DNA from: an uncultured bacterium
Lineage (GTDB): Bacteria > Actinomycetota > Coriobacteriia > Coriobacteriales > Coriobacteriaceae
DNA length: 64,000 bases
Assembly (NCBI GenBank): GCA_905215065.1
Contig: CAJMOF010000012.1
Location: 3,699-67,698, forward strand
Reading direction: 5' to 3'
Part shown: positions 17,577 to 27,334 of the stretch, one piece after another
Layout: every line of letters starts with the position of its first letter
Position numbering within the stretch: position 1 is the stretch's first letter
Position numbers and translations under genes: made by a program
Notes under the pieces: generated by a model
Seen by the model: only the letters and a program-made list of their open reading frames with translations
Database searches by the model: none
What the model was told of the DNA's origin: nothing

Positions 17577-19507
17577 TCGACGAGGAGAACAAGTCCGCAA
17601 CCATGACCGAGGCACCGGCTGCCGCCGTAGCTGCACCGGCCCACGCCGCTCCGGCGGACTCCACACCCGTGGAGCCCGAGGACACCGTGTTCTCCCTGCC
17701 TCTTTCGCATGTAACGCATGATATTTCGGATCTCGCCGATAACGAGGGCGAAGAGGATGCCGTAGCGGCGCCCATCGGCGCACATGCTGCGGAACAGCCC
17801 ACAGCGCCCGAAGCAACCCCGGCGCCGGCTCACTTTGCAGAGCCCGTCGCCGCGGCAATCAACGAGAGCGCTGCGGTGTTTGCGGCACCCGAACCCGCCG
17901 CGCCGGCGTTTCCCATAGCCCCGGCATCCGAGGTTGCGCCCGCGTCTACGCCGGCGCCCGAGGCGGGGCCATCCCCCGAGGACGGCCCTGCACCCAAGGC
18001 CCCGCAGCCTGCGCCCGCAAGCGAGTCCGATGCCGTGGCCGAGCCCGCCGCCCAGTCGCAAAGCACACCCGCGCCGTCGCACTTTGCGACGCCCGAGCCT
18101 ATAGACGTCAGCCCGCAAGACGACGAGTCGATCGCCTGCGCGTCCGCAGAGCCCGGCTCCCCGGACACCGGCGATTCCGAATCAAACGCCGAGACCGACA
18201 CCGTCTCTCCCGGTGACACAGCCGAGATCGACGTTGCCGCCGTTGAGGCCAAGCTCAAAGACCCCGGCTCGACCATGAGCTTTGAGCCCCTGACCGAGGA
18301 GCGCATCGAGACCGACTCGACCTATGATGCCGGCACCACCACGCAACTCATGTGGGGCGCCCGCTCTGACGTTGGCTGCGTACGCCCGCACAATGAGGAT
18401 TCCTACCTGGTGCAGTCGCCGCTCTTTTGCGTATGCGACGGCATGGGCGGTCACGCCGCCGGCGAGGTAGCCTCTTCCATCGCCGTCGAGACTATTGCCA
18501 AGACGGCCCCGCAGTCCGCCGACGCAGCACGCCTGGCCGCAGCCGTCGAGGCAGCCAACGCCGCCGTAATCGAGGCGGCCCTGAACGGCCTGGGCAAGCC
18601 CGGCATGGGCTGCACAGCCACTTGCGCCTATATCGAAAACGACACGCTCGCCATCGCCCACGTGGGTGACTCTCGCGCCTACCTGCTCCACGAGGGCACG
18701 CTCATCCGCGTGACCCGCGACCACTCCTACGTGGAGGAGCTCGTGGACGCCGGCGAGATTACGGCAGACGAGGCTCGCGTCCACCCCAACCGCTCGGTCA
18801 TCACCCGTGCGCTGGGCTCGGACCCCGCCATGTATGCCGACCACTTCACTCTGCATATCGAGGAAGGCGACCGCCTGATCCTTTGCTCTGACGGCCTTTC
18901 GAGCATGATTCCTGATAGCGATATCGAGAACATCGCCACGCAGTCCTCAACCGCGCAAATCTGCGTCGACAACCTAGTGGACGCGGCGCTTGCCGCCGGC
19001 GGCCACGACAACGTGACCGTAGTAGTCGTTGACCTGGTTGACGATGGCGTTATGCGCGAGGCGCAACGCGTGCGTCGCCGCAACATTACTATCGCCGCCA
19101 TCCTGGCCCTCGTCTTTGTGCTGGCAGCTGGCATCTGGGCCTACACGGGTGTCACCGGCTCGTACTACCTGGGTACCCACCAGGGCAATGTCGCCGTCTG
19201 GCGCGGCCTGCCCGGCAAGCCGCTCGGACTCAAGCTTCACTGGCTCGAAAGCGAAACCAGTATTAAGCTGTCCGACCTGCCCGAAGACACGCAAAACCGC
19301 CTCAAGGCGGGCATTCCGCAAACAAGTGTCGACGATGCGCAGGACACGATATCCAAGTACCGCCACCAGATCGACGAGGAGCAGACCCGCCAGGTGATCG
19401 ACGCGCAAACGATTCGCGACAACACCAATCAGGGATCGACCTCCGAATCAGATTCCGAGAAAACCGCCGAACAGTCCGCCGAGGCCGAAGCCTCCGAAAA
19501 GAACTAG
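17573..19507 (+). CDS. PP2C-type Ser/Thr phosphatase with long acidic head
   Basis: A 644-residue protein. Residues 260-480 form a PP2C domain with the metal motifs RSDVG, NEDSY, CDGMGGHAAGE, GDSRAY and the late GGHDNVTVVVV. A membrane segment follows at about residues 500-525 with an outside C-terminal region. The N-terminal 255 residues are disordered and Ala/Pro/Glu-rich, which is unusual: PstP of mycobacteria starts directly with the catalytic domain. It should reverse the action of the flanking kinases. Coupled to fhaB by start-stop overlap. Confidence 0.92.
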   Translation: MIDEENKSATMTEAPAAAVAAPAHAAPADSTPVEPEDTVFSLPLSHVTHDISDLADNEGEEDAVAAPIGAHAAEQPTAPEATPAPAHFAEPVAAAINESAAVFAAPEPAAPAFPIAPASEVAPASTPAPEAGPSPEDGPAPKAPQPAPASESDAVAEPAAQSQSTPAPSHFATPEPIDVSPQDDESIACASAEPGSPDTGDSESNAETDTVSPGDTAEIDVAAVEAKLKDPGSTMSFEPLTEERIETDSTYDAGTTTQLMWGARSDVGCVRPHNEDSYLVQSPLFCVCDGMGGHAAGEVASSIAVETIAKTAPQSADAARLAAAVEAANAAVIEAALNGLGKPGMGCTATCAYIENDTLAIAHVGDSRAYLLHEGTLIRVTRDHSYVEELVDAGEITADEARVHPNRSVITRALGSDPAMYADHFTLHIEEGDRLILCSDGLSSMIPDSDIENIATQSSTAQICVDNLVDAALAAGGHDNVTVVVVDLVDDGVMREAQRVRRRNITIAAILALVFVLAAGIWAYTGVTGSYYLGTHQGNVAVWRGLPGKPLGLKLHWLESETSIKLSDLPEDTQNRLKAGIPQTSVDDAQDTISKYRHQIDEEQTRQVIDAQTIRDNTNQGSTSESDSEKTAEQSAEAEASEKN

Positions 19508-19523
19508 AAAGGGAGTGCCGCTT

Positions 19524-22394
19524 ATGAGTCGCCGCAACACCGAGCTGCTCTTGCTCATCGCCTCGGCGTTCCCCGTCATCCTACTGTATGCGATGTACGT
19601 CCTCACCGCGGGCGCTGCCATCTCCTTTGAGACGCTCGCCGTACCGATCGGCCTCTTTGCCGCCTTTGCCGCGGCCCACATTGCCGTGCGCATCTTGGCG
19701 CCCGGTGCCGACCCCGCTATCCTGCCCATTGTCTTTGTGCTTTCGGGCATCGGCATCACGTTCGTGACGCGTCTCGCCCCCGCTCTCGCCATCTCACAGC
19801 TCATCATCCTGTTTGTCTCGGTGGCGCTCATGGTGGGAACGCTCGCGTTGGTTAAGAACCTCGACGTAGTCATGCGCTACAAGTACACCTTTGGCATTAT
19901 CGGCATCATTCTGCTGATGCTGCCTATCTTTATCGGCACCACGATCTCGGGCTCCAAGCTGTGGATTCGCATCGCGGGCTTTACCATCCAGCCCGGCGAG
20001 TTCGCCAAAGTCTTTATCGTGCTGTTCCTGGCCGGGTACCTGGCCGAGAACCGCGAGCTGCTCTCCATCTCCAACCGCAAGATCCTAGGCTTTAAGATCC
20101 CTCGCCTGCGACTGCTGCTGCCGCTGTTTGCCGTGTGGGGCGTGTGCCTACTCGTTGTCGTCTTCGAACGCGACCTGGGTTCGGCCGTGCTGTTCTACAC
20201 CATCTTCTTGCTGATGCTCTACGTTGCCACGGGTCGATTCTCGTATGTCGTTATCGGCCTTGCGCTCTTGGCCGTCGGCGCCGTGGGCGCCTACAAGTTC
20301 CTGTCGCACGTTCAGGTGCGCTTCCAAGTTTGGGTCGATCCGTTTAAGGACGCCCAGGGCCAGGGCTACCAGATCGTCCAGTCGCTCTTCTCGCTTGCCG
20401 ATGGCGGTCTGGTCGGTGTTGGTATCGGCAACGGCATGGCCAACAACATCCCTGTCGTCGAGTCCGACTTTATCTTCTCTGCCATCGGCGAGGAGATGGG
20501 CCTTTTGGGCGGCGGCGCCGTGCTCATCCTGTTTATGCTCTTTGCCGTGCGTGGCCTCACCACGGCTGCCCGCGCTAAATCCGACCTCGCCGCCTTTAGC
20601 GCCACGGGCCTTACGGCCGCCATCAGCTTCCAGGCCTTTTTGATCGTGGGCGGCGTTACCCGCCTGATCCCGCTGACCGGCGTCACCCTGCCCTTTATGA
20701 GCCAGGGCGGTTCCTCGCTGCTGGCGAGCTTTATCATCGTCGCGCTCCTGCTGCGCGCCGGTGACGAGGCGACCGGACGCGAGGCCGAGCTTACCGGCAC
20801 CGGCACCATGGCTGCCATCACCGATGATCAGGTCGCACCTGCCGCCGCCCCGACGGGCACGCGCTTTGCCACCTCGTCTTCCTACGGCAGCGGCAGCCAT
20901 TCCGTCGGCTCGCGCATGCGCCGTCGCCTGCTCGACACGCCTGAATCCGGTGTGCTCGGCCGCGTTGCGCTCGCCAACCGTCTAACCCGTGCGGTGCTCG
21001 CCTTTACGGCGCTGTTCGCCATCCTTATCGGCAACCTCACCTATGTCCAGGTCATCAAGGCCAAGGACTATCAGGATATGCCGACCAACAACCACACTAT
21101 CGCCCGCTCCAAGTACATCCAGCGCGGTTCCATCATCACGTCCGACGGCGTGACGCTGGCCGAGTCGCTGCAGCAGGAGGACGGCACCTACGTACGCTCC
21201 TACCCCAACGGCAACCTGGCAGCGCACGTGGTTGGCTACGTGAGCCAGCAGTATGGCACCACCGCCATCGAGAGTGTCATGAACGACACGCTCACCGGTT
21301 CTAAGGACTACTCCAGCTGGAACAACGCCATCGCGTCGCTCGCGGGCCAGACCCAGCCGGGCAACACCGCCAAGCTCACCATCGACTCGCGCATCCAGAC
21401 GGCGGCCGAGCAGGCACTCAAGGGCTTTAAGGGCGCTGTAGTGGTCATCGACCCGCGTACCGGCGCGGTGCTCGCATGTGCCAGCTCGCCCACCTACGAC
21501 AACACCAACATCGACGCCTTGCTGCAGGCGGGCGGCGGCGAGGACGGCTCTATGTACAATCGCGCCATGGACGCGCTGTACACGCCGGGCTCCACGTTTA
21601 AGGTCGTTACGCTTTCCGCGGCACTCGAGACCGGCACCGCCAGCCTTACCAGCACCTACCAGGCGCCCGGCTCCATGGACATCGGCAACGCGCCGGTCAC
21701 CAACTATGCCAACGAGAGCTACGGCACCATCAGCCTGCAGCAGGCCTTTGCCGTGTCTTCCAACGTCGTCTTTGGCCAGGTGGCAAACGAAGTTGGCGCA
21801 AACACGCTCGTGCAGTTTGCCAACGCCTTTGGCTACGGCCAAAAGCTCGGCCAGGACCTGACCTCCGCGGCCTCCATCATGGCCGACCCGTCGCTCATGA
21901 CCGAGTGGGAGACCGCCTGGGCCGGCGCCGGCCAGCCTGTCGGCATGGACCACACGCCCGGCCCGCAGACCACCGTCATGCAAAACGCCGTGATTGCCGC
22001 CGCCATCGCTAACAGTGGCGTGGTCATGGACCCGTACTTTGTAGCCCAGGTACTCGCCCCGGACGGAACTGTGGTCAAGACCACGCAGTCCCGCTCGCTG
22101 GGTCAGGCCGTCAGCTCCGCCACGGCCGACCAGGTCAAGCAGGCCATGCTCGCCGTCGTCCAGTCCGGTACCGGCACCGATGCCCAGGTCCCCGGCGTCA
22201 AGGTCGCCGGCAAGACCGGCTCGGCCGAGATCGGCGGCACCAACGTCAACTCGATGTTCGTTGGCTTTGCACCTTACGATTCACCCACGGTCGCCATCTC
22301 GGTGGCCTTGGAGGATTACGACAAACACGACGTCAAGGCGGCCAAGATTGCCGGCATCGTCCTGACCGCGGCGCTCGCCGCACAGGGAGCGTGA
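19524..22394 (+). CDS. Fused RodA/FtsW glycosyltransferase and class B penicillin-binding protein
   Basis: About 956 residues from ATG 19524 (AAAGGGAG 7 bases before). Residues 1-415 are a polytopic SEDS protein of the RodA/FtsW family (GSKLWIRI, PGEFAKV, ERDLGSAV, MSQGGSS). After a linker and a further membrane segment near residue 490 comes a class B transpeptidase with active-site S-x-x-K (GSTFK near residue 689), SSN near 745 and KTG near 895. In most bacteria these are two adjacent genes whose products pair to build peptidoglycan; here they are one polypeptide, fixing a 1:1 ratio. It lies between the phosphatase and the PASTA kinase. Confidence 0.93.
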   Translation: MSRRNTELLLLIASAFPVILLYAMYVLTAGAAISFETLAVPIGLFAAFAAAHIAVRILAPGADPAILPIVFVLSGIGITFVTRLAPALAISQLIILFVSVALMVGTLALVKNLDVVMRYKYTFGIIGIILLMLPIFIGTTISGSKLWIRIAGFTIQPGEFAKVFIVLFLAGYLAENRELLSISNRKILGFKIPRLRLLLPLFAVWGVCLLVVVFERDLGSAVLFYTIFLLMLYVATGRFSYVVIGLALLAVGAVGAYKFLSHVQVRFQVWVDPFKDAQGQGYQIVQSLFSLADGGLVGVGIGNGMANNIPVVESDFIFSAIGEEMGLLGGGAVLILFMLFAVRGLTTAARAKSDLAAFSATGLTAAISFQAFLIVGGVTRLIPLTGVTLPFMSQGGSSLLASFIIVALLLRAGDEATGREAELTGTGTMAAITDDQVAPAAAPTGTRFATSSSYGSGSHSVGSRMRRRLLDTPESGVLGRVALANRLTRAVLAFTALFAILIGNLTYVQVIKAKDYQDMPTNNHTIARSKYIQRGSIITSDGVTLAESLQQEDGTYVRSYPNGNLAAHVVGYVSQQYGTTAIESVMNDTLTGSKDYSSWNNAIASLAGQTQPGNTAKLTIDSRIQTAAEQALKGFKGAVVVIDPRTGAVLACASSPTYDNTNIDALLQAGGGEDGSMYNRAMDALYTPGSTFKVVTLSAALETGTASLTSTYQAPGSMDIGNAPVTNYANESYGTISLQQAFAVSSNVVFGQVANEVGANTLVQFANAFGYGQKLGQDLTSAASIMADPSLMTEWETAWAGAGQPVGMDHTPGPQTTVMQNAVIAAAIANSGVVMDPYFVAQVLAPDGTVVKTTQSRSLGQAVSSATADQVKQAMLAVVQSGTGTDAQVPGVKVAGKTGSAEIGGTNVNSMFVGFAPYDSPTVAISVALEDYDKHDVKAAKIAGIVLTAALAAQGA

Positions 22395-22526
22395 TGCCCA
22401 TGATCGAATCGGACACCCGAGGTGCGCCGCGGCCGAAGAGTTAGCGGCAACGCGCCACACGGCCCCAGCGGCCACATCGTAGGTACTACACACATCGTTG
22501 AGCGAATAGTTATGTTAGGAGCAGGA

Positions 22527-24488
22527 ATGGAACAGAGGGTCCTCGGGGGAAGATACCTCCTCAAGGATAAGGTGGGGACAGGCGGTATGGCGACCGTCTA
22601 CCGTGCACAGGACCAGGTCCTCGACCGAACGGTAGCCGTCAAGATCATGCTGCCGCAGTATGCTGGCGACGCAACCTTCGCCGCACGCTTTAAGCAGGAG
22701 GCCCAGGCAGCAGCCGGTCTCTCCTCCCCCTATATCGTGGGCGTCTACGATTGGGGCAAGGACGGCGACACCTATTACATCGTCATGGAGTACCTGCGCG
22801 GTACCGACCTTAAGAGCGGCATCAAGAGCCACGGCGCCCTCGACCCCAAGAAGGTCGCCCAGATCGGATCGCAGATCAGCTCTGCACTCTCGGTCGCCCA
22901 CAAGCACGAGATCATCCACCGCGACATCAAACCGCAGAACATCATGGTGCTGCCCGACGGCAACATCAAGGTCATGGACTTTGGCATCGCGCGCGCCAAA
23001 AACAGCCACCTCACGCAAGACAACAACGTGCTGGGAACCGCCCACTACGTCAGCCCCGAGCAGACCCGCGGTCAGGACCTCGGCCCCACCTCGGATATCT
23101 ACTCGCTGGGCGTCGTGATGTATGAGTGCGCCACCGGCCGTGTTCCCTTTGACGGTGACGACGCTATCTCGGTCGCACTCAAGCAGGTCAACGAGCTGCC
23201 TATTCCACCGAGCCAGATCAACTCCGGTGTCGACGCCGACCTTGAGCGCATCATCCTCAAGTGCATGGAGAAGGACCCGGCAAACCGCTTCCAGACCGCC
23301 GAAGAGCTTCGTCAGGTGCTCAACAGCTACCTGTCGGGCCGTGCCGTCAACATCTCGGAGCCCACGCGCATCATCGGTGCCCCCGGTGAACTGGGCGCCA
23401 CCAAGACTCGCGAGCTTTCCGATCAGACGCGCGCCATGGTGCGTCCCGTCTCGGGCGTGAGCGGCCAGAATACCGCCCGTAGCTCAGTTTCGGGCTCCAC
23501 CGGCTCCTACGAGGTCGAAAAGCCCAAGTCCAACAAGAACAAGATTATCGCCGCCGCGGTGGCAGCCGTTGCCGTCATCGGCATCGTGGTGGCCTTTGCC
23601 ACAGGACTCTTTGGCGGCGAGCAGGTCACCGTGCCCGATGTGCTGGGCAAGGACCAGCAGACTGCCGTCGAGCAGATCAAGGAAGCCGGCCTCGAGGTCG
23701 GCACCATCGACCAAAGCTACAACGACGATATCGACGAGGGCAAGGTCGCCGAGCAGACGCCCAACGGCCACACCAAGAAGGCCAAGGGCACCAAGGTGAA
23801 CCTGGTGATCTCCAAGGGCCCCAAGCCCTCCGAGAAGGTTGAGGTTCCCCGGCTTGTCGGCCTGACCAAGGACCAGGCAGAAGCCGCGCTGGCAAGCGTT
23901 GGCCTGAAGGGCAACGCCTCCGAGGAGGCCAACGAGGCCGATGAGGGCCAGGTCTTTGAGCAGGGCACCGAAGCCGGTAAGGAAGTCGAAAAGGGCACGA
24001 CCATCTCGTATAAGGTCTCGAGCGGCCCGGATACCACGTCCGTCCCCGATCTGACCGACATGACCGAGGCCCAGGCGCGCAACGCCCTCGATATGGCAGG
24101 CTTTGGCGTCGACGTGAGCTACCAGGAGAACGACTCGGTTACCGAGGGCACCGTGATCAGCTGGAACCCCAGCGGCAAGCAGAAGCCCGGCGCCACGATT
24201 ACCGTCGTCATTGCCAAGAAGTCCGGCAAGGCCTCCGTCCCGGGCAACCTATACGGCAAGAGCATTTCCGCCGCCGTTACCGCGCTCAACAACGCCGGTT
24301 TCTATAACATTGGCTTCTGTGACCAGAACGGCAATCCCGTGAGCGGTAACGAGGATGCCACCGTTACGGGCGTCTCCCCCACCGGCAAGCAGTCCACCGA
24401 CAGCACGATTACGCTGACGGTTGCACTTTCTGGCTCGGGTTCGGGTTCGGGCACGGGCACGGGCGGCGATTCCGGTACGACCAACTAA
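22527..24488 (+). CDS. pknB: PASTA-domain Ser/Thr kinase (PknB type)
   Basis: 653 residues from ATG 22527, picked over the ATG at 22512 because AGGAG lies five bases before it. The kinase domain has GTGGMATVYRA, VAVKIM, HRDIKPQNIM, MDFGIA and SPEQ. A membrane segment near residues 345-362 is followed by four PASTA repeats (first: VTVPDVLGKDQQTAVEQI) and a Gly/Ser/Thr tail. PASTA repeats bind muropeptides or lipid II, so it senses the cell wall and phosphorylates the FHA partners and others. It is the last gene of the cluster before the terminator at 24542. Confidence 0.95.
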   Translation: MEQRVLGGRYLLKDKVGTGGMATVYRAQDQVLDRTVAVKIMLPQYAGDATFAARFKQEAQAAAGLSSPYIVGVYDWGKDGDTYYIVMEYLRGTDLKSGIKSHGALDPKKVAQIGSQISSALSVAHKHEIIHRDIKPQNIMVLPDGNIKVMDFGIARAKNSHLTQDNNVLGTAHYVSPEQTRGQDLGPTSDIYSLGVVMYECATGRVPFDGDDAISVALKQVNELPIPPSQINSGVDADLERIILKCMEKDPANRFQTAEELRQVLNSYLSGRAVNISEPTRIIGAPGELGATKTRELSDQTRAMVRPVSGVSGQNTARSSVSGSTGSYEVEKPKSNKNKIIAAAVAAVAVIGIVVAFATGLFGGEQVTVPDVLGKDQQTAVEQIKEAGLEVGTIDQSYNDDIDEGKVAEQTPNGHTKKAKGTKVNLVISKGPKPSEKVEVPRLVGLTKDQAEAALASVGLKGNASEEANEADEGQVFEQGTEAGKEVEKGTTISYKVSSGPDTTSVPDLTDMTEAQARNALDMAGFGVDVSYQENDSVTEGTVISWNPSGKQKPGATITVVIAKKSGKASVPGNLYGKSISAAVTALNNAGFYNIGFCDQNGNPVSGNEDATVTGVSPTGKQSTDSTITLTVALSGSGSGSGTGTGGDSGTTN

Positions 24489-24541
24489 GTCGCCACCCCA
24501 CCGCTCATTTCGGCTCTCGCCGCAAACATATTCGCTCACAG

Positions 24542-24582
24542 GCGCCCGCTTGCTTCCCCAGCAAGCGGGCGCTTCGTTTTTG
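24542..24582 (+). terminator. Strong intrinsic terminator after pknB
   Basis: Arms GCGCCCGCTTGCT (24542-24554) and AGCAAGCGGGCGC (24560-24572) are exact complements with a 5-base loop, followed by TTCGTTTTTG. Confidence 0.9.
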
Positions 24583-24600
24583 ACATGACATGAACCAGAA

Positions 24601-24629
24601 GAGCCCGGCACCGTAGCGGTACCGGGCTC
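24601..24629 (-). terminator. Original terminator of the tRNA-Arg gene
   Basis: A GAGCCCGG-rich hairpin with one mismatch, a few bases beyond the duplicated tRNA 3' end on the minus strand. Before the element inserted it would have followed the tRNA-Arg gene directly; it is now 13.6 kb away from it. Confidence 0.6.
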
Positions 24630-24637
24630 GATATTCC

Positions 24638-24685
24638 TCTGGTGCCCCCGGGCGGATTCGAACCGTCGACACCCGCTTTAGGAGA
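24638..24685. repeat. attL: 48-bp direct repeat of the tRNA-Arg 3' end
   Basis: Identical to 38276-38323. It contains the acceptor 3' strand, T arm, variable region and anticodon loop, but sequence beyond GGAGA diverges, so no functional tRNA is encoded here. Confidence 0.92.
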
Positions 24686-24876
24686 TATGATTTAATGCTA
24701 CCCCCTACCATTCATCAAGCATCATTGAACATCATATAACCGCAGATAAACATAGCAGTTTGCGTCTTTTGCCTCCGGTAGCTGCGCCTATGCTTTTACA
24801 AACATATTACTAACGGCTTTAGCTAAACTGCACTCAATGAATTGTTGAAAACTATTCAAAGAAACGGAGTGCAAAG

Positions 24877-26124
24877 ATGTCAGAACAGCCACTCATTAGC
24901 GGAAGAGGCACGTGTTGGAAAGACAAGAGATCACCTAACACCTATCGCTATTATTTTTCCCTTGGAGTCAAGGACCCGAAGACAGGGCGCTACAAACGAT
25001 CCCCAACTTATACGGTTCGTTGCAAGACTAAAACAGAAGCTAAGGCTGCAATGCAGGCCAAGCTGGCTGAAATCAACTCCTCTGGCACGATCACTAAAAC
25101 TAAAAAGCCCACTTTGCTTGCGTCCTACTGCTGGGCCTTTCATGAAAATAGGGACACCGAGCTTGTGCCAACGAGCTATGAAAGAGAAGCGTACGATTGC
25201 AGGCATATCGAAGACCTATTCGGTGCGTTTCAGACAATTGAGGGGCTAACTCCCGATTTAATCGAAGAAGCATATGCCGAAGCTCGTCGTACGGGAAAAT
25301 ACAAACCATCAGAGCTTGTACGAATCAATTCAAAACTGCGTCAGATTCTGTCGAATGCAGTCGCAAAGAGAATAATTGACCGAAACCCCTGCGCTACCGT
25401 TCATGTTCGCAGACCACGCAACAAAAGAGAATCACTGACAATCGACCAAGTAGCTACCCTATGCACACATCTTCAACACATTGAGCTCACCGCCGAAGCT
25501 GTTGGTACGCTAGTACTAGTGTATACGGGTATGCGGAAAGGCGAGATGCTGGGCCTCGAATGGCGCGATTGGGACCCTGCCAATAAAACCTTGAAAATTG
25601 ACAGGCAGTACACCAACGACCATGAACTGAGGGCACCCAAGTCACAAGAAAGCCAACGCAAAATCCCCGTTGGAGAAACCTTGGCCGAACGCCTTCAATC
25701 ATGGTCAGCCATACAAAAAGAGCTCCTGGCCTCTCTGGGGCTGTCCCAGACTGGCAGCACTCCCATCATTAGCGATATTGCTGTCAAGCAGGGGGTCCCT
25801 ACTGTCTGTCACATGAAAAACTACATCTTCAACCATTGGTTTCGCGATTTCGCAGTTAGCTGTAATCTTGGAATCTATGAGCCGAACAATTCGACTGGCG
25901 GAAAACTATATAAGGGCATCTGCCCGCATCAGCTCAGGCATTGTGTAAGCACTTTTATGCTGGCGAACGGATCGGACGTTAGAAGCGTGCAAGGTATTCT
26001 TGGCCACGCGGACCCCAATATCACGCTCAAAACGTATACAAGCCTCGTTCAACAATCAGAAATAAAAGCAGTTAAAGGCTACGAAGACTTCATCAACGCC
26101 TATATACAGAAAAGCGAGAAATAG
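24877..26124 (+). CDS. Tyrosine recombinase (site-specific integrase)
   Basis: A 415-residue phage/ICE-type integrase, preceded by CGGAG. Arm-binding and core-binding domains cover residues 1-185. The catalytic domain has Arg in YTGMRKGEMLGLEW, HQLRH with the second Arg, LGHAD and the nucleophile Tyr in KTYTSL. It should catalyse recombination between the tRNA 3' end and the element. Location next to attL, transcribed inward, is typical. Confidence 0.95.
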   Translation: MSEQPLISGRGTCWKDKRSPNTYRYYFSLGVKDPKTGRYKRSPTYTVRCKTKTEAKAAMQAKLAEINSSGTITKTKKPTLLASYCWAFHENRDTELVPTSYEREAYDCRHIEDLFGAFQTIEGLTPDLIEEAYAEARRTGKYKPSELVRINSKLRQILSNAVAKRIIDRNPCATVHVRRPRNKRESLTIDQVATLCTHLQHIELTAEAVGTLVLVYTGMRKGEMLGLEWRDWDPANKTLKIDRQYTNDHELRAPKSQESQRKIPVGETLAERLQSWSAIQKELLASLGLSQTGSTPIISDIAVKQGVPTVCHMKNYIFNHWFRDFAVSCNLGIYEPNNSTGGKLYKGICPHQLRHCVSTFMLANGSDVRSVQGILGHADPNITLKTYTSLVQQSEIKAVKGYEDFINAYIQKSEK

Positions 26125-26268
26125 CATGTCATTCATTCATCGTTTCATCAATAATATTACGGTACTATACTACTATTTCCGCAGGTAGACGCTTTATTTG
26201 ATTGACATCTAATGAGTTTTAATAGATTCTAAAGCTGTCAGATGGCTACGCATGTAGTCATAAAAACC

Positions 26269-26320
26269 GGCCCCCCAAGTGCTTATGAACCTGGTAAGTC
26301 TTACAAGCACAGGGAGGGCC
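26269..26320 (+). other. Long imperfect hairpin in a leader
   Basis: GGCCCCCCAAGTGCTT (26269-26284) pairs with AAGCACAGGGAGGGCC (26305-26320), leaving a 20-base loop. It ends 22 bases before the ATG of the small HTH gene at 26343, with AAAGGA between, so it probably forms in the mRNA leader. No known riboswitch or leader was recognised. Confidence 0.5.
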
Positions 26321-26342
26321 CTCATTGAAAGGATAGCTCATC

Positions 26343-26588
26343 ATGGCTACTCCACAGATTAGCACTCAGGCGTCCACACCGACTTTCCCCACTGGTGCCG
26401 CTCAGTGCGATCGGTTACTCCGCGTTAACGATATCCGCGAACTCACTGGCTGGAGCGAAAACACCGCGCGCAAGTTTATGCGCGAGTCCGGCAAGCTCAT
26501 CCAAATCCATCGCTCGAATTACATGTTTGAAAGCTCATTCTATGAGCTTTTCAAGCAGCTTGAAGGTCGTACCGCCCACCTTGACTAG
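26343..26588 (+). CDS. Small helix-turn-helix protein, excisionase candidate
   Basis: An 81-residue protein with RVNDIRELTGWSENTARKFMRES, a winged-helix/MerR-like recognition pattern like that of element excisionases. It sits directly after the integrase on the same strand, and AAAGGA precedes the ATG. Directionality factor is the likely job; a regulator is possible. Confidence 0.65.
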   Translation: MATPQISTQASTPTFPTGAAQCDRLLRVNDIRELTGWSENTARKFMRESGKLIQIHRSNYMFESSFYELFKQLEGRTAHLD

Positions 26589-26597
26589 GCGGTAAAC

Positions 26598-26984
26598 ATG
26601 AGCGAGCTACCGTCAATTTCCGACATATTCAACGATGATGTTACCGAGCAACGAAAGATTATAGAGAAAATGGATAAAGCTATTTTTATTTCAGTGCCCG
26701 AGTGGGCGTGCTGCGTCACCACCGTTGCCGCCGAGCGTCTCATCCTCGGCCTCGTATGGAAGTTTGGAAAACCTTCCAAAAACAAACGGCCCATGGGCTT
26801 TTGCGCTAGAAGCAAATGGATTGAGGATCACTACCACTTGAGCAAGAACACGATATCCCGAGCCTATACTTCTCTAAAGGATAAGGGGTATATTCAAAAA
26901 ACTGGTGATGGCAGCTGGATGCTTAATTACGCTGCAATCTACCGCGCCGCGATCGAAAACGCTTGGGAGCCCCCGAAATCTTAA
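26598..26984 (+). CDS. Winged-helix DNA-binding protein
   Basis: A 128-residue protein, 9 bases after the excisionase candidate. Residues 75-115 (SKWIEDHYHLSKNTISRAYTSLKDKGYIQKTGDGSW) form a GntR/replication-initiator-like winged helix. It may regulate the element or take part in its replication. A hairpin at 27041 follows. Confidence 0.6.
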   Translation: MSELPSISDIFNDDVTEQRKIIEKMDKAIFISVPEWACCVTTVAAERLILGLVWKFGKPSKNKRPMGFCARSKWIEDHYHLSKNTISRAYTSLKDKGYIQKTGDGSWMLNYAAIYRAAIENAWEPPKS

Positions 26985-27040
26985 GTCCACAGCCCGACTA
27001 TCGACGTGGGCTTCTGTCAAACAACCGAGTTAAAAACCAC

Positions 27041-27080
27041 TGAGCCAGAATCCGCTTCAATAGAAGATGATTCTGGCTCA
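27041..27080 (+). terminator. Perfect 12-bp hairpin after the winged-helix gene
   Basis: TGAGCCAGAATC and GATTCTGGCTCA are exact complements with a 16-base loop, 57 bases after the stop. It lacks a T-run. Confidence 0.45.
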
Positions 27081-27334
27081 AATGATATCCGACCATTCAC
27101 GCAGCATGTCTACCGCAATCTGGCAAGAATCGAGGACGGGGAAACCGTCATCGAGGTCGTGAAGGTCGGTAATCGCCAGGCGTCTACAAAAACATGCCGC
27201 GGATGTAAAATGAAGCAAGGTCGAACCGAAACAGTTCCCGGACAATTGGCGTCCGGCCAGACACTTCGATTCGACCCTTTCTCATACCTGCATCTAAAAT
27301 ACTCCCATAATCATTCTCGACATCTTTAACGCCA

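Noticed and set aside
24638..24713. A second tRNA-Arg gene
   Set aside because: Only the 3' 48 bases match; the 5' half, D arm and acceptor 5' strand are absent, so it is attL.
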